This document shows, piece by piece, positions 8,800-17,558 of a stretch of 64,000 bases of DNA. Location of the stretch: the NCBI RefSeq assembly GCF_020829595.1, contig NZ_JAIVFW010000004.1, positions 159,643-223,642 on the forward strand, read 5' to 3'. The translations under genes and the position numbers were made by a program. Under the pieces are notes generated by a model. The model was not told the origin of the DNA. It did not search any database and saw only the letters and a list, made by a program, of their open reading frames with translations. The DNA comes from Nostoc sp. CHAB 5844. GTDB lineage: Bacteria > Cyanobacteriota > Cyanobacteriia > Cyanobacteriales > Nostocaceae. Position 1 is the first letter of the stretch. Each line of letters opens with the position of its first letter.

Positions 8800-9477
8800 T
8801 TATTTATGGTAAATTTCCGGGAATTTAGCTTGAAGTTTAGCCAACTTCGGCAAGTCATGCACTACGACATAACGACTGTTAGGATTACGGGCAATATAGT
8901 TCTGATGGTATTCCTCAGCTTGATAAAAACCTTTTAATGGACTTAGTTCAGTGACAATTTGCTTGTTGAAGATGTTCGCTTTATTGAGTTGCTCAATATA
9001 TTTTTGCGCTTCTTGTTTTTGAGCTTCGTTAGCAAAAAATATAACTGAACGATATTGCTTACCGAAGTCTGGCCCTTGGCGATTTAACTGTGTCGGATCA
9101 TGGGCTACCAAAAAGTAGACTTTCAGTAGTTGATCGTATGAGATTTTTGATGGATCATAAATAATTTTCACTGATTCTGCGTGATTGGTGAATCCAGAAC
9201 TGACAAGTGTGTAGTCTGCGGTTGTGGCATCGCCACCAGAAAAGCCGGAAACAACATCAGAAACTCCTTTTAGATGCTCAAAAACTGCTTCCATTCCCCA
9301 AAAGCAGCCACCACCAAAAACGGCTACCTGTTTAGTCTGGGGTGTAGCAGTTGAGATATCACTGGCGGGAGTGGGAAATATCAAACGAGATGCACCATAA
9401 AAGAGTAGAAAAGTCAACGAAATTATAGACAAGTTGCGTACTAGGTTGCGAGAAAGTGTAAAGTTGCTATTTGACAT
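8800..9477 (-). CDS. msrA: Peptide methionine sulfoxide reductase MsrA, exported form
   Basis: Reduces methionine-S-sulfoxide in oxidised proteins. The catalytic cysteine is C58 in GGGCFWGMEAVF, and family motifs FGKQYRSVIFF and EYHQNYIARNP follow. Unlike the cytosolic enzyme it has about 45 extra N-terminal residues with a hydrophobic stretch (residues 15-29), so it is probably membrane-anchored or exported to repair periplasmic or lumenal proteins. No MsrB domain is fused. The gene converges on tRNA-Thr with a two-base gap, leaving no room for a separate terminator. Confidence 0.94.
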   Translation of the reverse strand: MSNSNFTLSRNLVRNLSIISLTFLLFYGASRLIFPTPASDISTATPQTKQVAVFGGGCFWGMEAVFEHLKGVSDVVSGFSGGDATTADYTLVSSGFTNHAESVKIIYDPSKISYDQLLKVYFLVAHDPTQLNRQGPDFGKQYRSVIFFANEAQKQEAQKYIEQLNKANIFNKQIVTELSPLKGFYQAEEYHQNYIARNPNSRYVVVHDLPKLAKLQAKFPEIYHK

Positions 9478-9674
9478 GGCTTGGTAAACTCCTTACATAA
9501 ATAAACTATGATTGATTTAACCTTTTTGTCATCAGATAGCGATCGCTATCTTTAAATCCAACTCGGTAATAAAAAGCTTTTTTGGATTAAAATTAACAGC
9601 GTTTCAACGTCTTTGTTTTCTCCTGGTTTGAAGTTAATTTTCATAGTTCATTTCAACCAAAAAGATGTGTGCCG

Positions 9675-10805
9675 TCAGACTTTGGCCTCTAATATAGGTA
9701 ATGTCAGAATAAAAGTGCTGCCATTCCCAAGTTCTGACCGAAGTTCGACTTTACCGCCAATGCACTCCACAAGGCGTTTGACGATACATAAACCCATACC
9801 AGTGCCTCCTGTCGAACGGGTGCGAGAGGGATCTATTCGATAAAAGGGTTCAAAAATGCGGGACTGTTCTAATAAAGGAATACCACATCCCTTGTCACTT
9901 ACTTTAATCATGGCCCAACCATCAGCCTGAGTTAGCTGCAAAGTAACAGGCTCACTCGCATCGGAATATTTGACTGCATTACCAATCAAATGGCTTAATA
10001 TCTGCATTAGCTGATTGCGTTCTGCCTTGACTTCAATCGGAAAGGAAGCTATTTCTAGCTGAATTGCCCGATGGTGAAATTTTTCTGTCATTTGGGCTAT
10101 GGTTGCCAGCAAATCATTGAGTAATAGTGGTTCAGTTTGCCAAGTGATTGTACTGTTATCGGCTCGTGCCAAGTCTAGTAAGTCTTGCAAGATATGATTC
10201 ATTCTTTCAGCATCAGAAAAAGCCATTGCCAGAGTTTCTTTTTGGCAATCTGCTAAATTATGACTGCGTTGTAAACTTCTTTGCAGATATCCATAAACCA
10301 TGCTGAGGGGGGTGCGTAACTCGTGGGCCAAATCGCTGATTAACTGTCGCTGCTGTTCTTTGGCTTCTGAAAGTCTAGTTAAAAATTCAATCCATGTCTG
10401 GGCTAACTCCTGAATTTCGCTTGGTGTTCCGTTTAACCATAGCTGGTGAGGAATCAGTTCAGCAGTGCAGGTTTCTGCCCACTGATTCATCTGTTGTAAT
10501 GGTAGAAGCGATCGCTTAATGAACAAAGTTGTAAAAACTGTCGTAGTAGTAAGCGAAACAATGCTCATTATTCCCAAATTTTGAATAACTTTCAATAGTT
10601 GAGAGTTTTCAGCTATACCATAATTTTGATGAGCATTAATCAGCAACTGTTTTATTTCCCAACCAGCCCACATCGTCAAGCTACTTAGTCCGAGCGTCAC
10701 GATAACAACGATGCCAACAGTTAAGCGGAAATGAAGTGAAGCAGGGTCAATTCTTTCTAAAAAGAGTTTGACTAATTTTCTTGTAAAATTTACTGCAACA
10801 TTCAT
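9675..10805 (-). CDS. Membrane sensor histidine kinase (orphan)
   Basis: A 376-residue kinase with two membrane segments (about 27-49 and 76-97), a HAMP-like linker, a HisKA domain with phospho-acceptor H161 in LAHELRTPLSMVYGYL, and a HATPase_c domain with N box NQLMQILSHLIGNAVKYS, G1 DKGCGIP and G2 GGTGMGLCIVKRLVE. The extracytoplasmic loop is only about 25 residues, so ligand sensing there is limited. No response-regulator gene is next to it; on the minus strand the upstream 580 bases are empty. Confidence 0.92.
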   Translation of the reverse strand: MNVAVNFTRKLVKLFLERIDPASLHFRLTVGIVVIVTLGLSSLTMWAGWEIKQLLINAHQNYGIAENSQLLKVIQNLGIMSIVSLTTTTVFTTLFIKRSLLPLQQMNQWAETCTAELIPHQLWLNGTPSEIQELAQTWIEFLTRLSEAKEQQRQLISDLAHELRTPLSMVYGYLQRSLQRSHNLADCQKETLAMAFSDAERMNHILQDLLDLARADNSTITWQTEPLLLNDLLATIAQMTEKFHHRAIQLEIASFPIEVKAERNQLMQILSHLIGNAVKYSDASEPVTLQLTQADGWAMIKVSDKGCGIPLLEQSRIFEPFYRIDPSRTRSTGGTGMGLCIVKRLVECIGGKVELRSELGNGSTFILTLPILEAKV

Positions 10806-11384
10806 TGGAATATCTCATCTATATGGATTTTATGTTTGTCGGCCTAATAGTTAAAAATGAAAACCATCTGAAAGCTGGATAATTAGATGTCAGATAGCAA
10901 CTAAATTCACCAAATTACCATAATTGAGTCCAGCGTTGATGATTGAAACAATATATAATCAACGCTTTATATGATTTAACTTTAATAGAGAAATGCTTCA
11001 GAAAAATGAGTTTTTCCTGAATAGAATTAAAGCTTTTGCTGAAAAATTTTTTAAATTATTACTAATAAAACCTTTGCTAAATATCAAATGTATTGTATTC
11101 CACCTGATAAAGTGGGAATTAAAATTCTGAAACACCCCTTAGAAGCGGGTGATTTAAGAGTTGTAAACTCCTTGGTTCAATTAAGCTGATTTTTCAGATA
11201 CTTTCTTTGCTACGACTGGGTTTGGCAACTTATAAAATATTATTTTGCAGGAGTATTAAATGGGTAACTTTAGAATGATTTAATTTCTTACTCAGCTTTT
11301 TTTCATATTAATAAATTAATGTATTAATGTAGATAGATTGAGTAACATCAAGGTATTTTTTCAACTAAAAGCGAGGCTTTAATC
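10806..11384. other. Divergent intergenic region without a gene
   Basis: This AT-rich stretch separates the minus-strand kinase from the plus-strand DUF2808 gene. A small imperfect hairpin (CACCC and GGGTG arms, 11133-11151) is the only structure seen. Both promoters should lie here, but I cannot place their elements confidently. Confidence 0.5.
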
Positions 11385-11888
11385 ATGAAAGGTTTAATTT
11401 ATGGTAGTTTGTCTGCTTTAATACTCACTACAGCCTCTACAGCTATAGCTACACCTACAAACTCTCAACAGCTAAATTCATCCTCTTTATCTCAAGTAGC
11501 ATATAACGTTAACGTTCCTAGTATCACTAACTCTGGTATCAAAAATGATACTCATTTCATTAAAGTGTCTGTACTTGGGATGTCTCTACAAGACATAATG
11601 ATTTCTCTACCCAACCAAATGGAACGTTTTAGTAATGTTCGGATTGTAGATGAATCGGGTCAAGAGATTGCGGCTAAGACAGAAATTACTAAAGAACGTT
11701 TGTCAATTATCTTTGATCAACCAGTAGCTTCTGGTACTTCTTTAGAGGTGCAGTTGACAGGTGTGCAAACAAAAATTTTAGATGGAAGAGTATTGCTCTA
11801 TGGAGTGACTGCTAAAAGATCTGGTTTGCAAGGGGAAATTCCTATAGGCACAGCTAGAATCGATATTCCTTATAAAAATTCAAATTGA
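11385..11888 (+). CDS. DUF2808 domain-containing exported protein
   Basis: A 167-residue protein with a signal peptide (MKGLIYGSLSALILTTASTA, cleavage probably near ATPT). The mature part includes KVSVLGMSLQDIMISLPNQ and GTSLEVQLTGVQTK, which fit the cyanobacterial DUF2808 family of exported beta-rich proteins. Function unknown; the location is probably periplasm or outer envelope. It is a monocistronic-looking gene. Confidence 0.8.
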   Translation: MKGLIYGSLSALILTTASTAIATPTNSQQLNSSSLSQVAYNVNVPSITNSGIKNDTHFIKVSVLGMSLQDIMISLPNQMERFSNVRIVDESGQEIAAKTEITKERLSIIFDQPVASGTSLEVQLTGVQTKILDGRVLLYGVTAKRSGLQGEIPIGTARIDIPYKNSN

Positions 11889-12031
11889 GATGAGTATTGG
11901 AAACACCAAAAATTCCATTTTCATTCCAGCGGTAGGCGCGAGAACGCTTCGCGCACCGTTTCTTATTGGCGATCGCTTAAAATGCTAGTTTGGAAATGAA
12001 AGTACCAGACTGCGAAGCAGGCTTGTAAGTA

Positions 12032-12619
12032 ATGCAAACCAAACAACGCTACTACACCCCAGAAGAATATCTAGCACAAGAGGAAGTTGCGGAGTTTCGC
12101 AGCGAGTACCGAGATGGAGAAATCGTGCCGATGACTGGGGGTTCAATCAACCATAATCAAATTGCCTGCAATGTTTATGCTTATTTAAAGTTTATGCTTC
12201 GCAAAACTGATATTAAACCATATATTGGTGATTGGCGAGTATGGATTCCCCGGTATCGACAGTACACCTATCCAGATGTATTTTTGATTCAAGGTCAACC
12301 AGTTTTTCATGAGCAACGAACAGATACAATTTTGAATCCTAACTTGATTGTTGAGGTTTTATCAAAATCTACCAAAGATGACGATCGCACTGATAAATTT
12401 CGTTACTATCGCTCTATCTCAGAGTTTCAGGAATATATATTGATTAATCAGTATGAGATGGGGATTGAGCATTATACGAAAACTGAGGGAAATTCATGGC
12501 TATTTCGAGCTTACGAATCTGAGACTAAAAATATAGTTTTTGCTTCAATAAATGTGGAAATGACAGTCGAAGACATCTATGAAAATGTTGACTTTAGCTT
12601 GAGAGATACTCAAGGATGA
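12032..12619 (+). CDS. Uma2 family putative endonuclease
   Basis: A 195-residue member of the Uma2 family, a PD-(D/E)XK-fold group strongly expanded in cyanobacteria. The start YYTPEEYLAQEEVAEFRSEYRDGEIVPM is typical, the first acidic residue lies in YTYPDVFLI and the second acidic site in NLIVEVLSKSTKDDDRTDK with a downstream basic residue. Nuclease activity is inferred from the fold. It stands alone; the next gene converges on it. Two other Uma2 genes occur near 25 kb and 42 kb. Confidence 0.9.
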   Translation: MQTKQRYYTPEEYLAQEEVAEFRSEYRDGEIVPMTGGSINHNQIACNVYAYLKFMLRKTDIKPYIGDWRVWIPRYRQYTYPDVFLIQGQPVFHEQRTDTILNPNLIVEVLSKSTKDDDRTDKFRYYRSISEFQEYILINQYEMGIEHYTKTEGNSWLFRAYESETKNIVFASINVEMTVEDIYENVDFSLRDTQG

Positions 12620-12660
12620 GAACTCGGAACTAGCTCAATATTGTTCTTTTGAATTGTTTC

Positions 12661-14652
12661 TCAACTCTCCGTGGCTAACCAAGCACGTAAAACCTCTGCC
12701 ACTGTCCAGGCTTGGGCAATACAGCCACGTGGAGTCATTGGCGCATCTCCATCAAAAATTTCGCTGAGACTGCCAATACCATGTGCTGTGAGATGGTTAG
12801 CCATTGGTTTGAGAAATTGACGTGCTTGTTCAGGATTTTTGTAGACGCGCAGATGTGCGAGAACGAAAGCTCCCAACAACCAACCCCAGACGGTTCCCTG
12901 GTGGTAAGCTCCGTCACGTTGATACTGGTTGCCACCGTATATTCCCTGGTATTGGGGATGGTCGGGAGAAAGCGATCGCAATCCATGAGAAGTTAGCAGC
13001 ATTCGTCCACAAACCTCTACCACACTTTTTTGTTGAGCAAGTGTGAGGGGGCTTTCTGGTAACGACACTGTAAAAATTTGGTTAGGACGCAACGCTACAT
13101 CATCACCACTAGGACTATCGATCACGTCATAGCAGTAACCTAGCTCTTCATTCCAGAAGCGAGAAAATCTAGCTAGAGCGCGATCTGCCATTGCTTCATA
13201 CTCTTGGTGTGGTTTACCCAGTTGACGAGCAAACTTGGCCATTGTGCGTAAGGCATTATACCAAAGAGCATTGACTTCAATTGGTTTGCCAATTCGCGGT
13301 GTCACCACCCAATCTCCAACTTTGGCATCCATCCAAGTCAGTTGGACACCTGCAACGCCTGCGTAAAGCAAACCATCAGTTGAATCGAGGTGGATATTAT
13401 AGCGTGTGCCGCGACAGTGCCAATAAATGATGTCAACCAGGATTGGAAATAGTTCACTGAGCAAATTATCATCTTCTGTGGCATTGTAGTAAGCACGAAT
13501 TGCTTCAAAATACCAAAGTGTGGCATCGACTGTGTTGTATTCTGGTTGCTCTCCGGCATCGGGAAAGCGATTGGGTAGCATTCCCTGGTCTACGTACCTA
13601 GCAAAAGTGCGGAGAATTGAGCGTGCTACCTCTGAGCGACCAGTGGAAATTGTCAACCCAGGTAGACTAATCATTGTGTCTCGTCCCCAATCACTAAACC
13701 AGGGATAACCAGCAATGATGGTTTTGCCATGAGATTCTTCTGGCACAGAGCGGTCTACAATAAACTGATCAGCGGCTAGTACTAAATGGTTAATCCAGGT
13801 AGGAGACTCCTGAGCGTTGAGGGGTCGATTACTATGCCAAAGTCCGATTAGCTTCTGCTCTTGAGTGCGGCGTAATTTGAATGCAGTTTCACCATGTAAC
13901 TCTGCTGTTTTTTCTGTGCTGGCAACAAACGTTAATGCTTCCTTGGGATTGAGTGTAACGGCAAAAGTGGCAGCGTGGAGATGATCTTCTTTGTCGTTCA
14001 AGCCCCGATAATGTTCAACTGCTAAGTCAAAGTTATAGTACCAGTTGTGAACTGGTGAGGCGTTACCCTTGTCACTCAATAGATAAAGTGGTGTAGCACT
14101 GGGATAAGCAGTGACACAAACCCCCTGTTCCACCTGCTCAACAGACATCTGCCAGCCGTTGCTGTGAGTGTCACTGTGATAGTCGCGGTAATTCACTAAT
14201 GCTTTGAGTGTTAGTTGCAAAGGTTGGGTAGCACGACGCAGGGTGTATTGGATATATGTTGTGTTAGCGCCCTGCTGCATCCAGATGCGCTTTTCTAACA
14301 AAGCATCAGCCACAGCAAAACGCCACGTGGGAATTGTACCTGTCAATGAAAAATGTTCGATGTGTCGATAACCGTGAGGACTAACAATTTTATCTGCCCA
14401 ACGATTGGTGTGTAGAGGATAAAAGCGATCGCCATACACAACAGTTTCATCTAGTTTTGCCAGCAGTAAAGTCCGACCTAAAGGTGGGTGTAATGCTGCT
14501 ACTAATAAACCGTGATAGCGACGAGTTAGCAACCCTGCCACTGTCCCAGAAGCGTAACCACCTATGCCATTGGTAACTAACCATTCTCGTGTCTCTGCGG
14601 TGTCGAGATTGCCGCAGATTTCCCGCCCAAATTCTATACACATAAGACACAC
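12661..14652 (-). CDS. Amylo-alpha-1,6-glucosidase (glycogen debranching enzyme type)
   Basis: A 663-residue protein with an N-terminal GDE_N-type beta-rich domain (EWLVTNGIGGYASGTVAGLLTRRYHGLL) and a C-terminal alpha/alpha-barrel glucosidase domain (GYPWFSDWGRDTMISLPGL, PNRFPDAGEQPEYNTVDATLWYFEA, YHQGTVWGWLLGAFV). It should hydrolyse alpha-1,6 branches in glycogen or related glucans in the cytosol. Two ATGs compete at the N-terminus (14652 and 14643); the second is as likely. It is monocistronic, convergent with the Uma2 gene with a 41-base gap. Confidence 0.92.
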   Translation of the reverse strand: MCLMCIEFGREICGNLDTAETREWLVTNGIGGYASGTVAGLLTRRYHGLLVAALHPPLGRTLLLAKLDETVVYGDRFYPLHTNRWADKIVSPHGYRHIEHFSLTGTIPTWRFAVADALLEKRIWMQQGANTTYIQYTLRRATQPLQLTLKALVNYRDYHSDTHSNGWQMSVEQVEQGVCVTAYPSATPLYLLSDKGNASPVHNWYYNFDLAVEHYRGLNDKEDHLHAATFAVTLNPKEALTFVASTEKTAELHGETAFKLRRTQEQKLIGLWHSNRPLNAQESPTWINHLVLAADQFIVDRSVPEESHGKTIIAGYPWFSDWGRDTMISLPGLTISTGRSEVARSILRTFARYVDQGMLPNRFPDAGEQPEYNTVDATLWYFEAIRAYYNATEDDNLLSELFPILVDIIYWHCRGTRYNIHLDSTDGLLYAGVAGVQLTWMDAKVGDWVVTPRIGKPIEVNALWYNALRTMAKFARQLGKPHQEYEAMADRALARFSRFWNEELGYCYDVIDSPSGDDVALRPNQIFTVSLPESPLTLAQQKSVVEVCGRMLLTSHGLRSLSPDHPQYQGIYGGNQYQRDGAYHQGTVWGWLLGAFVLAHLRVYKNPEQARQFLKPMANHLTAHGIGSLSEIFDGDAPMTPRGCIAQAWTVAEVLRAWLATES

Positions 14653-15217
14653 TCTTTCTGGCGATCGCTATTTTGTCATATTAAATTTACTTAAAGACTT
14701 GCATAATAAATTTCAATGTTCATTTATGGCAAGTTTACCTTTTTAGGAGATACTCAAACTATGTCTTGTATTTTTTTGGGCGCGAAGTAAAAGCGTTCTA
14801 CCTTTTGAATTGGCAATTGCTGTCTGCGTCTAGCTTGTCATCGATGCGATCGCCTTCATTTTTCCGTTACCTGTTCTCGATTCGGCGAATCCGTGCTTAC
14901 CCAGCATAGGAAGGTTACACGTAGCTACGATCTGCCCAAAATTGTGGTTCTTCAGTGTTCACTGCCAAATCTAAAATTCACAAAACTATAAGTATTTATT
15001 CACTGTATTTAAAGTTACCTTTTTAGAAAAAAAATGTTGTTTTCAATATTTCAATTTAGATTTAATTTATTTTTAAGTTTAGATATTTAGCTTACCAAAT
15101 CAGCATATTCAGTTAAGATTAAGCATGTTTTACTATTTTGTTGCTGGTTCTGGACTGCTAAACTCCCCGGATTAATTTCATCTTGTTATTCAATAGCTGT
15201 TAGCCCCTATCGCTCCC
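14653..15217. other. Divergent gap, possible decayed coding remnant
   Basis: No intact gene. On the minus strand near 14910-14970 one frame reads NTEEPQFWADRSYV and stops, which looks protein-like but has a stop just upstream and no identifiable family. The rest is AT-rich, with one HIP1-like site near 14846. Confidence 0.35.
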
Positions 15218-15730
15218 ATGCTGACCTATAATCGCAAGCCTGTGTGCTTATCACTAATTTCCACTGACCTGCCGTTCTGGTCAGTGGTAGAAACTGCCGG
15301 AACACTGTATCAAAAAGATACTGAACGATTCCATTTACTGTTAACTGCACCACCTCTAATTACCTGTGAAGTGGAAAGTTCCTCAAGTACAGAGGAAGTT
15401 TTACCCAAGAGGACAAACAATGTTTATCCTCCCAGTAGTCCCAGAATTTTGTGGCTGGAGATTTCTCCATATCGGGTAATTATGACTATGCAAGGTAATG
15501 GTCAAGTAAGTTACCGTCATTTCTGGGAAAAAGGTGTATACGGTGTTAGTCGTTATTGGTTACCAACGGAATCATTACAACCAAATAATCCTATTCGCTT
15601 ACGTAATTTTACGAAAACATTAACACTCACTGGTCAACAATTCCCAGAACGCTTACGGCTGGAATATGAATTGTGGGCAGAAAAAGTCCAATTGGGATGT
15701 TATATCCTCAATTTAGAAATTAAGCACTGA
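15218..15730 (+). CDS. Conserved-looking hypothetical protein
   Basis: A 170-residue soluble protein that I do not recognise. It has no signal peptide or membrane segment. A variable serine-rich linker (EVESSSSTEEV, about residues 50-60) separates an N-terminal segment from a C-terminal half rich in aromatic and basic residues (PRILWLEISPYRVIMTMQGNG, YRHFWEKGVYGVSRYWLP). Codon use matches the neighbours and the ATG is well placed after a stop-rich gap, so it is probably real. Confidence 0.6.
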   Translation: MLTYNRKPVCLSLISTDLPFWSVVETAGTLYQKDTERFHLLLTAPPLITCEVESSSSTEEVLPKRTNNVYPPSSPRILWLEISPYRVIMTMQGNGQVSYRHFWEKGVYGVSRYWLPTESLQPNNPIRLRNFTKTLTLTGQQFPERLRLEYELWAEKVQLGCYILNLEIKH

Positions 15731-15940
15731 TATTTCCATTTTTTCTAAGTAGAACGGTGCAAATAAACTAAACTATGTAACGAAAAGTAAAGTTGCTTGA
15801 AAACCTCTTTCCTTCTGCCTTCTGCCCTCTGCCTCCTGCCTTGTCCTAACGATAACTTTTAACACCGAGCTACTTATCTTGCCTTTCCTAACCTAACAGT
15901 TGGGAAAGGCATAATATTTTAGGACTAAAACAAATGACAA

Positions 15941-16699
15941 ATGACACAAACAGCTTTCCCTGTATATTTTTGGTTAGGTTCATGGCGAATTCATCCGCAT
16001 ATTTTATTTGAATCTTTAGCTTATACATTTGCCTTCCGTTTATTATTGTTCAATGTCCGCAAAGATGCGATCGCTCCTAGTCAACGCAGTTCTGTGATGG
16101 TTGGTGGTATGCTTGGCGCTTTGATTGGCGCTAAAGTTTTAGTCGCTTTACAACATTTAGATTTAATTTGGCAAAATCCTCAACAATTAGGCTTAATTTT
16201 GTTACAAGGAAAAACAGTAGTTGGCGCACTTTTAGGTGGATTAATTGGTGTAGAAATTACCAAAAAAATCATTGGTATTCATCAATCAACAGGCGATGTT
16301 TTTGTCTATCCTTTGATTGTTGGGACAGCAATAGGAAGAATAGGATGCTTTCTGACAGGTTTGAGCGATCGCACTTATGGAATTGCTACTACTTTACCTT
16401 GGGGTATTGATTTTGGTGATGGCATTTTGCGTCATCCTACACAATTATATGAAATACTATTTTGTATTTGTTTAATATTTTTCTTAAACCTGCGTCAGCG
16501 TTATTCATATCGCAACGGTGATTTATTTAAATTTTATTTAATTTCTTACCTAAGTTTTCGGTTTTTAATTGATTTCATCAAGCCAGATTTTCGCCCTTTA
16601 TTTGGTTTAAGTGCAATTCAAATTGCTTGTTTATTAACTCTTATATATTATTATCGCAGCATTCCTCAATTGTTTTATTTCAAAGCACGAGATGATTAG
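15941..16699 (+). CDS. Prolipoprotein diacylglyceryl transferase-like membrane protein
   Basis: A 252-residue polytopic membrane protein with about seven hydrophobic segments. The arrangement and motifs GKTVVGALLGGLIGVE, GRIGCFLTGLSDRTYG and HPTQLYEILF follow the Lgt family, which attaches diacylglycerol to lipoprotein cysteines. The canonical Lgt signature reads GRxGNFxNGE; here the asparagines and glutamate are replaced (C, T, L), so it is probably a paralogue with a different acceptor or activity and not the housekeeping Lgt. The ATG at 15941 follows a heptamer-like tract. Confidence 0.7.
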   Translation: MTQTAFPVYFWLGSWRIHPHILFESLAYTFAFRLLLFNVRKDAIAPSQRSSVMVGGMLGALIGAKVLVALQHLDLIWQNPQQLGLILLQGKTVVGALLGGLIGVEITKKIIGIHQSTGDVFVYPLIVGTAIGRIGCFLTGLSDRTYGIATTLPWGIDFGDGILRHPTQLYEILFCICLIFFLNLRQRYSYRNGDLFKFYLISYLSFRFLIDFIKPDFRPLFGLSAIQIACLLTLIYYYRSIPQLFYFKARDD

Positions 16700-16741
16700 T
16701 AATCTTCTCTAAATCTCAAGCCTCTGCCTCTATTTTGCTAT

Positions 16742-17118
16742 TTAATAAACTTCATCATGGCTGCCAATATCAATCAATAAAATAATCATATCATGTCTGG
16801 TTAAACACTTATAATATCTGTAGGTTGGGTTGAGGAACGAAACCCAACACGCTTATCTAAATTTATGTTGGGTTTCACTGCCGTTCAACCCAACCTACAT
16901 TGATAGATTTTATTATAAGTAATTACCCGAACTTGATATCATTTCTAACAACTTCTCATCTTCAGAAAAATTAAAGATAATTCTACAATCATAAGTGACA
17001 GAACCAGACCACAACCCCGCTAAGTCTCCTGTTAATTTATGAGACTTCAAAGACGGTGTAAATGGATCATCTGCTAAAAGCCTTAATACATTAACAATTT
17101 GATTTTTTAATTGCGTAA
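16742..17118 (-). pseudogene. RelE/YafQ-type toxin gene, split by a MITE and missing its N-terminus
   Basis: On the minus strand, 17118 down to 16921 encodes LKNQIVNVLRLLADDPF, HKLTGDLAGLWSGSVTYDCRIIFNF and LLEMISSSGN, the core of a RelE-superfamily mRNA interferase. A 114-base insert (16807-16920) then brings a stop. Beyond it, 16806 down to 16742 reads MIILLIDIGSHDEVY and stops, the usual toxin C-terminus. Joining the two flanks restores one frame. The first 20-30 residues are replaced by repeat DNA from 17118 upward. No antitoxin gene is adjacent. The product is almost certainly inactive. Confidence 0.85.
16807..16920. mobile_element. 114-bp MITE-like element with terminal inverted repeats
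   Basis: The ends ACTTATAATA (16807-16816) and TATTATAAGT (16911-16920) are perfect inverted repeats. Inside is a second inverted repeat (TAGGTTGGGTTG...CAACCCAACCTA) with GAAACCCAACA in each arm. The element has no coding capacity and sits inside the toxin pseudogene. The same AGGTTGGGTT/AACCCAACCT core occurs at 17116-17190 and 22260-22331 and partly at 5660, so it belongs to a family. No clear target-site duplication is seen. Confidence 0.8.
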
Positions 17119-17360
17119 GTTGGGTTGAACGCAGTGAAACCCAACATTTACAAGCCTTTGAGGTGTTGGGTTTCGTTCCCCAAACGCCAGTTGCTACAAC
17201 GCTTGGAACCCCCCTTCGGGTGACGCTCAAGAGCGTCGCTAACGCAGTTCCGTGACTATCGGCAAAGCCGACGACACTTGCTTCAACGCTTTTAACCCGC
17301 GCAACGCAGTGTCTCCCCAACGGACTGCTCACCGCAACGCACTGGCTCCCCAACCTATAT
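17116..17360. repeat. Cluster of nested palindromic repeats
   Basis: A second copy of the GTTGGGTTGAACG...GAAACCCAACA repeat (17116-17190) is followed by GC-rich fragments such as GGAACCCCCCTTCGGGTGACG, GCAACGCAGTG and GGCTCCCCAAC to about 17355. Together they form a patchwork of small dispersed elements inserted one beside another. They are read through as a false N-terminal extension of the toxin remnant. No gene. Confidence 0.65.
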
Positions 17361-17405
17361 GTGTATCAAATTTTTAGTGAAATGGTATTACCTACAAATT
17401 AGCTT

Positions 17406-17434
17406 GTAGAGACGTAGCAATGCTACGTCTCTAC
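17406..17434. terminator. GTAGAGACG-family hairpin downstream of secA
   Basis: GTAGAGACGTAGCA (17406-17419) pairs perfectly with TGCTACGTCTCTAC (17421-17434) around a single base. It lies about 125 bases beyond the 3' end of the minus-strand secA gene and may help end that transcript, although no T run follows in that direction. Confidence 0.55.
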
Positions 17435-17558
17435 ATCTCGTGTAATGACGAAAAATTCTGGAGTGTGGGATGATACCCCTGATTTGCCAGATGTATCCTT
17501 GTAGGAGAGGGAGGCTGGGAGGGAGAGGTTCGTCGAACTCAGGTTTTTTAGTTAATTA

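Noticed and set aside
8740..8937. 65-residue plus-strand frame.
   Set aside because: It is read through tRNA-Thr and the antisense of msrA.
16913..17353. A continuous 146-residue minus-strand frame that could be annotated as an intact toxin with an unusual N-terminus.
   Set aside because: The first 75 or so residues are read through repeat DNA, and the normal C-terminus is displaced behind a 114-bp insert, so it is a pseudogene.
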